From NCBI RefSeq assembly GCF_014643835.1, contig NZ_BMKD01000003.1:248001-312000 (forward strand): DNA of 64,000 nucleotides. The letters are read 5' to 3'. Source of the DNA: Mucilaginibacter rubeus. GTDB lineage: Bacteria > Bacteroidota > Bacteroidia > Sphingobacteriales > Sphingobacteriaceae. Positions 24,410 through 32,797 of the stretch are shown one piece after another. Under the pieces are notes generated by a model, which worked only from the letters and a program-made list of their open reading frames with translations, did not search any database and was not told where the DNA came from. The stretch's first letter is position 1. Each line of letters begins with the position of its first letter. Both the position numbers and the translations under genes were made by a program.

Positions 24410-25581
24410 TGGATACATCAACAGCTAAATCTGCAACTACCATTGTAAAGCCGGCAAGGTTATTATCGTTGGACGCCCTTCGTGGGTTTGATATGTTTTG
24501 GATCATGAGTGGGGAAGGGGTAGTGCACGCCCTTGCGAAAGCCACCGGCTGGCCGCTCCTGGTGTGGATGTCGGGGCAATTGCATCATACCGAATGGAAT
24601 GGGATCACCTTTTATGATATGATCTTTCCATTGTTTTTGTTTATTGCCGGGGTTTCCATGCCTTATTCTATGGGCAATAAAGTTGCTAAACACGGGGTGG
24701 CTTATCCGTATCTGTTACCGTCCTCAGCCAAAGGTGAAATTTATCGTTCCATGATCAGGCGCACCATTATCCTGTTGTTTTTAGGCGTGGTTGTTAATGG
24801 TTTGTTTAAGTTTAACGGTTTGGAGAATACCCGGTTTGCCAGTGTGCTTGGGCGTATCGGCTTGGCCTGGTTTTTTGCCGGGGTAATTTATCTGAATTTT
24901 AGTACCCGGGGACAAATTTTATGGTTTGGTGTTTTACTGCTGGGCTATTGGGCGGCTATGGAACTGATCCCTGTACCTGGTTACGGTGCAGGGGTTTTAA
25001 CCATGAACGGCAGCCTTGAATCCTATATTGATCGTTTATTACTTCCCGGCCGCCTGCATGATAAAGTGCATGATCCTGAGGGTATACTATCTACCATTCC
25101 GGCTATTGGTACCGCTATGCTGGGGATTTTTACAGGCCAGTTCCTGAAGCTGGAATCTGCAAAATGGCCAATGTGGAAAAAGGGTGTTTGTTTATTAGCA
25201 GCCGGTATTTTATTTATCGGGTTAGGGATGCTTTGGAATCTTGCTTTCCCCATCAATAAACGTTTATGGACAAGTTCGTTTGTAATGTTTGTAGGTGGAT
25301 GGAGCCTGATTTTCCTGTCTGTATTTTACCTCGTGATTGACGTTGCCGGATACAAAAAATGGGCATTCCCTTTTGTGCTCATCGGGGTAAACTCTATCCT
25401 GATCTACCTGGCATCTGAAGGGATGGTTGATTTTCAGCATACAGCTAATTTTTTGTTCGGGGGAATAATAAGTCATCTTGCTCAAAGCTGGCAACCGGTG
25501 TGGGCCGCTATATCTATTGTATTTGTACAGCTTGCTTTGTTGTACTTTTTATACCGAAATAAGATTTTCCTGAAAATATAA
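24409..25581 (+). CDS. HGSNAT-like transmembrane N-acetyltransferase (DUF5009/COG4299)
   Basis: 390 residues with about ten membrane segments. The N-terminal RLLSLDALRGFDMFWIM is the family signature. HHTEWNGITFYDMIFPLFLF carries a His (about residue 60) in H-x-x-W-N-G, the same context as the active-site His of human heparan-alpha-glucosaminide N-acetyltransferase (HAPWNG, from memory). Human HGSNAT moves acetyl from cytosolic acetyl-CoA across the membrane to terminal alpha-glucosamine, making the substrate of NAGLU. Here the two homologues are adjacent and overlap by 1 bp. Many bacterial members of this family are uncharacterised, so acetylation of a periplasmic amino sugar is a prediction. 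Confidence 0.85.
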   Translation: MDTSTAKSATTIVKPARLLSLDALRGFDMFWIMSGEGVVHALAKATGWPLLVWMSGQLHHTEWNGITFYDMIFPLFLFIAGVSMPYSMGNKVAKHGVAYPYLLPSSAKGEIYRSMIRRTIILLFLGVVVNGLFKFNGLENTRFASVLGRIGLAWFFAGVIYLNFSTRGQILWFGVLLLGYWAAMELIPVPGYGAGVLTMNGSLESYIDRLLLPGRLHDKVHDPEGILSTIPAIGTAMLGIFTGQFLKLESAKWPMWKKGVCLLAAGILFIGLGMLWNLAFPINKRLWTSSFVMFVGGWSLIFLSVFYLVIDVAGYKKWAFPFVLIGVNSILIYLASEGMVDFQHTANFLFGGIISHLAQSWQPVWAAISIVFVQLALLYFLYRNKIFLKI

Positions 25582-25724
25582 ACTAAGAAGCTGTTTGAAT
25601 GTAGAGACACATAATTGCGTCTCCCGCATGCAAGGTCAAAGTAGTTTGAATTCTTTCAACGGCTCTCGTAGGTTTAAATTTTCCCTTAAAGATGCATTGT
25701 TGTTTAATCTGCAATGCGTGTTGT

Positions 25725-25974
25725 TTTGCCCCTCTGGGGCAAAGGATATTTCTATAATTTTTTATGCTACAAACCTTTTGCACCTCTGGTGCACTTGTCC
25801 TTAAGAACATCTCAATTAATATCATTTGTCAAATTATAAAAATCCCCCTCTGGTGCACCTGTCCTTAAGTACATTTCAATTAGTATCGTTTATCAGTTTA
25901 TAAAAATCCCCCAGAAGGGGAAAAGGGTTGTAGTAGACAATTTTCAACCTCTTATCCGAACCCCAGAGGGGTTC
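25725..25974. repeat. REP-like palindromes with covarying stems
   Basis: TTTGCCCC-TCT-GGGGCAAA (25725-25743), TGCACC-TCT-GGTGCA (25779-25793) and GAACCCC-AGA-GGGGTTC (25958-25974) are perfect palindromes. The outer bases differ between copies but pairing is kept, which suggests a structured repeat family. Confidence 0.6.
25783..25911. repeat. 64-bp tandem duplication, two copies
   Basis: Copies run from CCTCTGGTGCAC at 25783 and 25847 to the same AAAAATCCCCC end. They are the same length with scattered substitutions, e.g. AAGAACATCTC against AAGTACATTTC. The start of each copy carries the palindromic GGTGCAC half-site. Confidence 0.7.
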
Positions 25975-26137
25975 AACTTACGCTGGTTACTCAATTAGCT
26001 ATAGCCATTTGACTATTAATTTGTAAGCTAACTTGAGTCTGCGAGTGACGAAATCAGAAAAATAATTAAGATAAAATCGTATTAAATTAGTTAATTGTTA
26101 AAATAACACTTAATATTGAATTGTTTTTACCTTTATT

Positions 26138-27097
26138 ATGACCAGGCGCATACTTTTCTTGTTTACACTTGTTTTGATTGGCACAGCTTCACGCGCGCAA
26201 AAACAAATGATCCCAAATCCAATAACCAGGGGATACTTCGCCGATCCTACTATTGTGAAAGATAAAGGCCGCTATTTCATTTATACCACAATAGATCCCT
26301 GGGGCGATAAAGAACTGGCCGTGCTGGAAACTGCCGACTTTATAAAATTCACGCGCCATCATATCAACTGGCCAACCAAACAAATATGCACCACTCCAGC
26401 CTCGCTCAATGAAATGGTTTGGGCGCCATCTGTAGTAAAAGGAAAGGATAGCAAATTTTACATGTATGTAGCCGTGGGCGGTGAAGTTTGGGGAGGTGTA
26501 AGCGATACACCGCTTGGTCCATGGAAAAATTTAAAGAGCGACAATACGCCTATGGTAAAATCTACAGATTACCCGCAGGTGCATAATATCGACCCGGATT
26601 GCTTTATTGATACCGACGGCAGCGCTTATTTGTATTGGGGATCTGGGTATAAATGGATCAACGGGCATTGTATGGCTGTAAAGCTAAAGGGCGATATGGT
26701 TTCGTTTGATGGAATGCCAAAAGATATCACCACGCCTCATTTTTTTGAAGGTGCGCATATGATTAAACGTAATCAAACTTATTACCTCATGTTTTCGGAG
26801 GGTAAGGCCATTGATGCTACTTACCAGGTGGGTTACGCCAAAGGGACCAGTCCGCTGGGCCCTTTCCTTGAGGATGAGCACAGGGTTATATTGAACACAT
26901 CTGCCGATAGTACCGTGATTGGCCCAGGCCACCATGCCACCTTTGTTGAAAAAGGACAGCGCTATATTTTATATCACCGCATTTTTCCGCAAAAGGAATC
27001 ATTTGTGTTGAGGCAGCTGTGTTTGGATAGTTTAAATTTTGATGCGGATGGTAATATCAAAAAGGTAAGCACCAAAGGAGTACAAAAGTTCAATTAA
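26138..27097 (+). CDS. GH43 five-bladed beta-propeller glycosidase
   Basis: 319 residues with a signal peptide (ends near ASRAQ), a single GH43 domain and no accessory module. Catalytic triad positions: general base Asp in GYFADPTIV, pKa modulator Asp in HNIDPDCFIDTDG, and general acid Glu in FFEGAHMIKRN. Likely alpha-L-arabinofuranosidase or beta-xylosidase; the arabinofuranosidase neighbours favour the former. First gene of a three-gene operon (gaps 14 and 37 bp) that ends at a strong terminator. Confidence 0.9.
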   Translation: MTRRILFLFTLVLIGTASRAQKQMIPNPITRGYFADPTIVKDKGRYFIYTTIDPWGDKELAVLETADFIKFTRHHINWPTKQICTTPASLNEMVWAPSVVKGKDSKFYMYVAVGGEVWGGVSDTPLGPWKNLKSDNTPMVKSTDYPQVHNIDPDCFIDTDGSAYLYWGSGYKWINGHCMAVKLKGDMVSFDGMPKDITTPHFFEGAHMIKRNQTYYLMFSEGKAIDATYQVGYAKGTSPLGPFLEDEHRVILNTSADSTVIGPGHHATFVEKGQRYILYHRIFPQKESFVLRQLCLDSLNFDADGNIKKVSTKGVQKFN

Positions 27098-27111
27098 CCT
27101 TATAACCTGTT

Positions 27112-29094
27112 ATGATGAAAAAAATAGGCCGTGCCGCGCTGTTATTAATACCGGCATTTAGCTGGTTTGGCGCTTTGGCGCAACAAAAAGCCGATGTCAC
27201 AAAACCTAAGAAGATCAGTCCTGATCTTTTCGGGATCTTTTTTGAAGATTTAAGTTATGCCGCCGATGGAGGCCTTTATGCCGAACTTATCCAGAACCGC
27301 TCATTTGAATATAACCCGGCCGATAACCGCGACTGGAATTCGATGACCGCCTGGAAATACCAAACAGATGGGTTTGGTTATGGTACCATTTCTGTAGAAA
27401 CGGCTGCCCCGGTACATCCCAATAACCCGCACTACATTTTACTTGATATTCAGGATGAAGGGCAAAAAGGAGTGGGGCTCGAAAATTCAGGGTTTGATGG
27501 GATCCCTGTAAAAGAGGGTAAAAACTACGATTTTTCGGTTTTTTTAAATGTGATTTCAGATCAGTCTTTACCCGTAAAGGTTGCTCTGGTTGACCGCAAG
27601 GGTAAAGAATTAGGCTCTTCTTCATTTACGACATCTGATAAAGGCTGGAAAAAATATGCGGAACAAATTCATGTGAATTTTGATAATGATAGTGCCAAAC
27701 TGGTATTATTGATTAAAGCGAAAGGAAAGATCGGGATAGATATGGTATCATTGTTCCCGGAGGAAACTTTTAAGAATCATAAAAATGGATTACGGGCAGA
27801 CCTGGCGCAGGTTATTGCCGATATAAAACCAAAGTTTATGCGTTTTCCCGGTGGCTGCCTTACCCATGGTGATGGCATTGCCAATATTTATCGCTGGAAA
27901 AATACCATCGGCCCGGTTGAGCAAAGGGTTGAACAACGAAATATCTGGAACTATCACCAGACGGCAGGTTTGGGTTATTTTGAATATTTTCAATTTTGTG
28001 AGGATATAGGGGCAAAGCCCGTTCCTGTACTTGCAGCAGGAGTGAGCTGTCAAAACTCTGGCGGTACGTGGAGGATAGGTTCTACCGGGCAAAAAGGTAT
28101 CCCGATGGAAGAAATGAAAGCTTATGTACAGGATGTACTCGATCTGGTAGAATATGCCAACGGGCCCGTTACATCTACCTGGGGCGCAAAACGTGCCGCG
28201 GCGGGTCATCCGGCACCTTTTAACCTGGAATACCTTGGTATAGGTAATGAAGATAAGATCACCGGCGTATTTGAAGAGCGTTTCAGGATGATCTATGATG
28301 CAGTGCACAAAGCCCATCCCGAAATTAAAATCATCGGTACGGTTGGGCCAAGTCCGAAGGGCGAAGATTTTGATAAAGGCTGGAAGTTGGCCGATCAGCT
28401 TTCGGTTGGTATTGTTGATGAGCATTATTATGAAAAGCCGCAATGGTTTTTAAAAAATACCCAGCGTTATGATGCATACAACAGGCTCAGGTCAAAAGTT
28501 TATATAGGAGAATATGCTTCCTGGGGCAATACCTTGTTTAATGCCTTATCAGAAGCGGTTTACATGACCAGTTTAGAACGTAACGGAGACGTGGTTAGAA
28601 TGGCGTCATATGCACCGCTTATTGCCCGGATAGGCCATACTTCATGGAACCCCAATTTGATATATTTTAATGGTAGCAAGGTTTTCCCAACGGTAAACTA
28701 TTATGTTCAGCAGCAGTTTGCTGCCAATTCGGGTAATGAGTATTTACCGGATGTAATAAAATTGAAAGGCGAAAAAGCGGCTCTTGACACCACGGCAGGC
28801 GTTTCAACCGTGTGCGACTCTGTGACTGGGGATCTGATCCTGAAAATTGCCAATGCCGGTAATGCTCCTGTTTCGGGAGAGGCAGATCTGTCAAAAATTG
28901 GTCAGCTACCCAAATCGGCAACAGTCACTGTTATTACAGGCAATCCGGACGTGAAGAATTCTGCCGATAATTCGCAAGCCATCGTCCCACAATCATCAGT
29001 AATAAAATTGCAAAAGAAGTGGGCTTTCACCGTACCTGCCTATTCATTGACGGTTGTCAGAATTAGCGGCAGAGAGATAGAAAAGCACAAATAA
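27112..29094 (+). CDS. GH51 alpha-L-arabinofuranosidase
   Basis: 660 residues with a signal peptide (ends GALAQ). Start at the first of two adjacent ATGs (27112, 27115). N-terminal SPDLFGIFFEDLSYAADGG and NRSFEY are GH51 signatures. A CBM4/9-like insert lies at about residues 75-220, then RFPGGCLTHGDGI. Predicted acid/base is Glu380 in LGIGNED and nucleophile Glu467 in YIGEYASWG. The C-terminus is a beta-sandwich. The layout with an inserted carbohydrate-binding domain resembles the plant/fungal-like branch of GH51. It removes alpha-L-arabinofuranose from arabinan or arabinogalactan, probably in the periplasm. Middle gene of the GH43-GH51-GH43 operon. Confidence 0.93.
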   Translation: MMKKIGRAALLLIPAFSWFGALAQQKADVTKPKKISPDLFGIFFEDLSYAADGGLYAELIQNRSFEYNPADNRDWNSMTAWKYQTDGFGYGTISVETAAPVHPNNPHYILLDIQDEGQKGVGLENSGFDGIPVKEGKNYDFSVFLNVISDQSLPVKVALVDRKGKELGSSSFTTSDKGWKKYAEQIHVNFDNDSAKLVLLIKAKGKIGIDMVSLFPEETFKNHKNGLRADLAQVIADIKPKFMRFPGGCLTHGDGIANIYRWKNTIGPVEQRVEQRNIWNYHQTAGLGYFEYFQFCEDIGAKPVPVLAAGVSCQNSGGTWRIGSTGQKGIPMEEMKAYVQDVLDLVEYANGPVTSTWGAKRAAAGHPAPFNLEYLGIGNEDKITGVFEERFRMIYDAVHKAHPEIKIIGTVGPSPKGEDFDKGWKLADQLSVGIVDEHYYEKPQWFLKNTQRYDAYNRLRSKVYIGEYASWGNTLFNALSEAVYMTSLERNGDVVRMASYAPLIARIGHTSWNPNLIYFNGSKVFPTVNYYVQQQFAANSGNEYLPDVIKLKGEKAALDTTAGVSTVCDSVTGDLILKIANAGNAPVSGEADLSKIGQLPKSATVTVITGNPDVKNSADNSQAIVPQSSVIKLQKKWAFTVPAYSLTVVRISGREIEKHK

Positions 29095-29131
29095 TTATCC
29101 TGAATATTCGAAAAAAACAAACCAATTATAC

Positions 29132-31273
29132 ATGAAAAAAATAGTTTTACTGGGCGTTTTGGTCAGCTTTTACACGGCGGTCATGGCACAGTCGCAGCAA
29201 AAATTCAGCGCCTACCTGTTTACTTATTTCACAGGGAGCAAAGGTGGCGAAGAAATTCGTTTTGCTTTGAGTAACGATGGTTATCATTTCCGTGCGCTGA
29301 ATAACAATCGCCCGGTTTTGAATTCGGCCGATATCAGCGCTACCGGCGGTGTTCGCGATCCGCACATCATGCGTGCTGCCGACGGTAAAACTTTTTATAT
29401 GGTTGCCACAGACATGAACACCGAAAAATATGGCTGGGGACCGGATTATTCTATGGTATTGCTCAAATCAACCGACTTGGTACACTGGAGTTCGAAAACA
29501 ATTGATATCACCAAACTTTATGAAAAATTTGCGGGTGTGAACAGGGTATGGGCACCGCAAACCATTTATGATCCGCAGAAGAAACAGTATATGATCTACT
29601 GGTCGATGCGTTTTGGCGAAGAGGCAGACAAGATCTATTATGCTTATGCCAATAAAGATTTTACAGGCCTTACAACCGAGCCTAAACAGCTTTTCTTTAA
29701 GCCGGATGGCGGTGCCTGTATAGACGGGGATATTGTTTATAAAAACAATAAATACTACCTGTTTTTCAAAACAGAGGGATCAGGTGCAGGTATAAAAATA
29801 GCCGTATCGAATAAGCTAACTTCTGGCTATGTATTGCGTGATAAATACGTACAGCAAACCAAAGACCCGGTAGAAGGGGCGGGTACTTTTAAATTAAACG
29901 ATGGCAGCGGTTATATTTTGATGTATGACCTATATACACAAGGTAAATACCAATTTACCAGGACAACCGATCTTGAAAACTTTAAACTGATTGACGACGA
30001 GGTGTCCATGAATTTCCATCCGCGCCATGGTACGGTGATGCCTATAACTTCAAAGGAAGCGGCGGCATTAACTGCCAAATGGGAGACGGCTGAAGATGTC
30101 ATACTTTCGCCACTTAACAAGCAGATTAAAACCATCAATATTGTTTTAGATACGGCGAACCATAAAGCTCACCTGCCTGTAATGCCGGGTACTGATTTAA
30201 AATCATTTGATCCTCATTTTACCTTGTTTCCAGGTGTTACTATCAGCCCGGCAAAACCACAGGATTTTACCAAAGGCCCGGTTAAATATTCTGTAACTAT
30301 AGCAGGTAAAAAAGCGCAGGTTTTTGAGGTTACTGCCCAGGAAACCCATAACCCGGCTATTGCAGGATACTATGCCGATCCGGAGATCCTGTACGCCGAA
30401 AAAACAGGCAAATTCTATATTTATCCTACCAGCGACGGCTTTGATGGTTGGTCGGGCAAGTATTTTAAGGCTTTTTCTTCAGATGATATGGTGAACTGGA
30501 AAGATGAGGGTAAAATTCTTGATTTGCCGCAGGATGTGAGCTGGGCAAAAAAGAATGCCTGGGCTCCTTGTATCATCGAAAAAAAGATTGGCAACGAGTA
30601 TAAATATTTCTACTATTTTGCCGCCGCTCAAAAAATAGGGGTGGCAACGGCAAATGACCCGGCTGGGCCATTTACAGATTCGGGTAAACCTTTAGTGGCA
30701 CAATTGCCTGAAGGTGTTAAAGGCGGACAGCAGATTGACGCCGATGTTTTTGCCGATCCGCAAACAGGTAAAAACTATTTGTACTGGGGCAATGGCTATA
30801 TGGCAGTGGCCGAGTTAAACGATGATATGATTTCATTAAAACCGGGTACTACCAAAATCCTTACTCCTTACTCGCATTATAACGAAGGTACATACGTGTT
30901 TTACCGCAATGGAACTTATTACTTCATGTGGTCTGAAAATGATACCCGGAGCCCTAATTATAGTGTGCATTATGGTACTTCTAAATCTCCACTTGGGCCA
31001 ATAGAGGTTCCGGAGCAAAATACAGTTATCGCCAAAGATGCAGCAAAAGGTATTTACGGTACCGGCCATAACTCAGTGATCCAGATCCCGGGTACCGATG
31101 AATGGTATATTGTTTATCACCGGTTCAACTACCCCAAAGGCATTACCATGGGCGATGCCGCAGGATACAACCGTGAGGTATGTATTGATAAAATGGAATT
31201 TGATGGCAATGGATTGATCAAACAGGTACCCCCTACACATGAAGGTATAAAACCTGTACAGGTTAAAAAGTAA
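29132..31273 (+). CDS. Double-domain GH43 glycosidase (GH43-GH43)
   Basis: 713 residues with a signal peptide (ends AVMAQ). Two GH43 propellers sit in tandem. Domain 1 (about residues 20-320) has GVRDPHIMRAADG, RVWAPQTIYD and EGAGTFKLNDG. A linker beta-sandwich (about 325-405) follows. Domain 2 (about 410-705) has GYYADPEILYAEK, NAWAPCIIEKK, QIDADVFADPQTG and NEGTYVFYRNGTYY. Both halves keep the Asp/Asp/Glu-type positions, so both may be active. Predicted to cut arabinose side chains with two specificities in one polypeptide. Last gene of its operon, followed by a terminator at 31299. Confidence 0.9.
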   Translation: MKKIVLLGVLVSFYTAVMAQSQQKFSAYLFTYFTGSKGGEEIRFALSNDGYHFRALNNNRPVLNSADISATGGVRDPHIMRAADGKTFYMVATDMNTEKYGWGPDYSMVLLKSTDLVHWSSKTIDITKLYEKFAGVNRVWAPQTIYDPQKKQYMIYWSMRFGEEADKIYYAYANKDFTGLTTEPKQLFFKPDGGACIDGDIVYKNNKYYLFFKTEGSGAGIKIAVSNKLTSGYVLRDKYVQQTKDPVEGAGTFKLNDGSGYILMYDLYTQGKYQFTRTTDLENFKLIDDEVSMNFHPRHGTVMPITSKEAAALTAKWETAEDVILSPLNKQIKTINIVLDTANHKAHLPVMPGTDLKSFDPHFTLFPGVTISPAKPQDFTKGPVKYSVTIAGKKAQVFEVTAQETHNPAIAGYYADPEILYAEKTGKFYIYPTSDGFDGWSGKYFKAFSSDDMVNWKDEGKILDLPQDVSWAKKNAWAPCIIEKKIGNEYKYFYYFAAAQKIGVATANDPAGPFTDSGKPLVAQLPEGVKGGQQIDADVFADPQTGKNYLYWGNGYMAVAELNDDMISLKPGTTKILTPYSHYNEGTYVFYRNGTYYFMWSENDTRSPNYSVHYGTSKSPLGPIEVPEQNTVIAKDAAKGIYGTGHNSVIQIPGTDEWYIVYHRFNYPKGITMGDAAGYNREVCIDKMEFDGNGLIKQVPPTHEGIKPVQVKK

Positions 31274-31298
31274 CCTCGGTTTATATAAATAATGGTAT

Positions 31299-31346
31299 AG
31301 CTGCTATGTGAACGTATTGAAGGTTCACATGGCAGCTTTTGTTTTA
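31299..31346 (+). terminator. Rho-independent terminator of the GH43-GH51 operon
   Basis: AGCTGCTATGTGAAC (31299-31313) pairs with GTTCACATGGCAGCT (31323-31337), a 15-bp stem with one G-T pair, followed by TTTGTTTT. Confidence 0.93.
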
Positions 31347-31410
31347 TATAAAATTAAACACGTATTAGCTTTAAGCTTTGTGCCTTCCGCTTTAAGCTAC
31401 TAAAAATATG

Positions 31411-31454
31411 TTCCGTTTTTTACAATTTGACGACTTCGTTGTATCCTATATTTG
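31411..31454 (+). promoter_or_regulatory. Promoter with shared TTCCGTTTT box, copy 1 (AraC gene)
   Basis: TTCCGTTTTTTACAATTTGA at 31411-31430 and a -7 box TATATTTG at 31447-31454. From TTCC to the -7 box is 36 bp, as in copy 2. The -7 box ends only 5 bp before the ATG at 31460. Confidence 0.7.
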
Positions 31455-31459
31455 TAATC

Positions 31460-32275
31460 ATGGTTTTCAAAGAGATGCTTCCGGAGCCAAGGCTGCAGCC
31501 TTACATCAAGTGCTTCTATCTGTATGAATCTGATTCGGACAGAAGCTACGATGATATTGTGTTCCCGAGCGGTACCATGGAGGTAATCTTTAACCTCGGT
31601 GCCGGAAATTGGAAATCAAAGAAAGGTGATACATTTTTTACCACTCCTCCAGTTGAACTTTGGGGCCAGATCACTAAACCTTTGCCCATTCAATCTGTAG
31701 GGCGCAATATTATGCTCGGCTTCCGTTTTTACCCGCATTCGGCTGCTTACTTTTTTGATGAAAATGTATCAGAATTTAACAACGAAATTGTTGATGCCAC
31801 GCACGTATTCGGACCTAAATTAAGAACGCTTTATTTAAAATTATTGGAGACCGCCGACCTGAATGCGAAGGTGGCCATGATTGAAGATTATTTGCGGAGC
31901 CGTTTATCGGCAACCGAAAAAAAGCATTCGAAGATCAAATTTATCGGGGATATTGTCAGTAGTCTTAAAAAGAATTACAGCAACGATAATATCCTGTCTA
32001 TTTCCAGCCGTTATAACATTTCCTCACGGCACCTTAATACCCTTTTTTCGCAGTATACAGGTTTACCGCCAAAATTATTTTACAAAATAAACCGCTTTCA
32101 GCATAGCCTTAACCTGGTTAGCGCTAATGAAGAAAAGCTAACGAATGTAGCCTACAGCGCCGGTTATTTTGACCAGGCACATTTTATAAAGGAATTTAAG
32201 CTTTTTACAGGTTTTACACCTAACTCATTTGCTGCTCAGGCGTCGCCTATAAACCAGGCGTTAGCGGGCAGTTAA
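31460..32275 (+). CDS. AraC-family transcriptional regulator (DUF6597 + HTH_18)
   Basis: 271 residues from ATG 31460. The N-terminal domain (LPEPRLQPYIKCFYLYES, IVFPSGTMEVIFNLGAG, GFRFYPHSAAYFF) is the DUF6597/DUF4833-like ligand domain common in Bacteroidota AraC proteins. The C-terminal double HTH (about residues 165-255) has ISSRYNISSRHLNTLFSQYTG and VAYSAGYFDQAHFIKEFKLFTG. The predicted promoter ends 5 bp upstream, so the mRNA is either leaderless or starts translation at ATG 31475 (MLPEPRL). The same promoter element precedes the next two genes, so it is the best candidate for their regulator and for autoregulation; this is inference. Confidence 0.88.
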   Translation: MVFKEMLPEPRLQPYIKCFYLYESDSDRSYDDIVFPSGTMEVIFNLGAGNWKSKKGDTFFTTPPVELWGQITKPLPIQSVGRNIMLGFRFYPHSAAYFFDENVSEFNNEIVDATHVFGPKLRTLYLKLLETADLNAKVAMIEDYLRSRLSATEKKHSKIKFIGDIVSSLKKNYSNDNILSISSRYNISSRHLNTLFSQYTGLPPKLFYKINRFQHSLNLVSANEEKLTNVAYSAGYFDQAHFIKEFKLFTGFTPNSFAAQASPINQALAGS

Positions 32276-32280
32276 TACTC

Positions 32281-32324
32281 TTCCGTTTTATACAATTTTG
32301 GGCTATTCGAGCCACATAGTTTTG
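32281..32324 (+). promoter_or_regulatory. Promoter with shared TTCCGTTTT box, copy 2 (NTF2-like gene)
   Basis: TTCCGTTTTATACAATTTTG at 32281-32300 and -7 box TAGTTTTG at 32317-32324, 36 bp from TTCC to the -7 box. Predicted start of transcription is about 15 bp before ATG 32347. Confidence 0.75.
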
Positions 32325-32346
32325 CTGATATAAAAAAAACAACAAA

Positions 32347-32727
32347 ATGAAATCAGCAAAAACACCACAGGAGGTGCACGCGGTACTTGCAGCCGCTTTT
32401 AACACCAAAGATGTAAATGTAGTTATGAATGTGTATGATGCCAACGGTATTATTTTTCCCGAGCCGGGAAAAGAAGTATCAGGCAAGGCTCAATTTGAAC
32501 AGGCCGTTAAAAGCATCTGTGCGGTTCCGGGAGTAATGGAAATCAAAACCGTTTACTGTCTGCAATCGGGCGATGTAGCGGTAGGCCGGTCGGAGTGGAG
32601 CGTCACCGACAATGGCAAAACACAGATTGCCGCAAAAGGGATAGAGTTAATGAAACAACAACCCGACGGCAGCTGGAAAATTGTCATCGATCATGCATTC
32701 GGAGCTGAGGCTAATCTCGTAGCCTGA
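32347..32727 (+). CDS. NTF2-like/SnoaL family small protein (DUF4440 type)
   Basis: 126 residues, no signal peptide. An alpha+beta cone fold is suggested by the helix TPQEVHAVLAAAFNTKDVNVVMNVYD, then IIFPEPGKEVSGKAQFEQ and the alternating strands GDVAVGRSEWSV and GSWKIVIDHAFG. These are typical of the SnoaL/DUF4440 group, whose members are often small-molecule isomerases or have no known activity. It sits between an AraC regulator and a PEP-mutase-family gene, with its own copy of the shared promoter element and its own terminator. No function is assigned. Confidence 0.85.
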   Translation: MKSAKTPQEVHAVLAAAFNTKDVNVVMNVYDANGIIFPEPGKEVSGKAQFEQAVKSICAVPGVMEIKTVYCLQSGDVAVGRSEWSVTDNGKTQIAAKGIELMKQQPDGSWKIVIDHAFGAEANLVA

Positions 32728-32738
32728 TTTTCTCTATC

Positions 32739-32782
32739 TGAAACAAAAAATGACCGGATTTATCCGGCCATTTTTTGTTTCA
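32739..32782. terminator. Bidirectional terminator after the NTF2-like gene
   Basis: TGAAACAAAAAATGACCGGAT (32739-32759, 21 positions) pairs almost fully with the segment at 32762-32782, giving a GACCGGAT/ATCCGGCC core flanked by A- and T-tracts. It works on either strand. Confidence 0.92.
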
Positions 32783-32797
32783 CCTTTCACTAATCTC

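Larger units (their letters stand above)
25582..26137. other. Non-coding repeat region before arabinanase operon
   Basis: 556 bp without a supported ORF. It contains a small hairpin GAGAC/GTCTC right after the acetyltransferase gene, three palindromes with a shared CC-TCT-GG core, a 64-bp tandem duplication, and an AT-rich stretch (26040-26137) that must hold the promoter of the GH43 operon. Confidence 0.75.

Noticed and set aside
22196-25581. Heparan-sulfate utilisation locus
   Set aside because: NAGLU and HGSNAT homologues are present, but no sulfatase, heparinase or SusCD is adjacent.
25783-25911. CRISPR-like array
   Set aside because: Only two adjacent 64-bp units without spacers; no cas genes in the window.
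27790-28443. 217-codon open frame on the minus strand
   Set aside because: It lies wholly opposite the GH51 gene, has no recognisable domain, and is rich in Cys, Arg and His as expected for a shadow frame.
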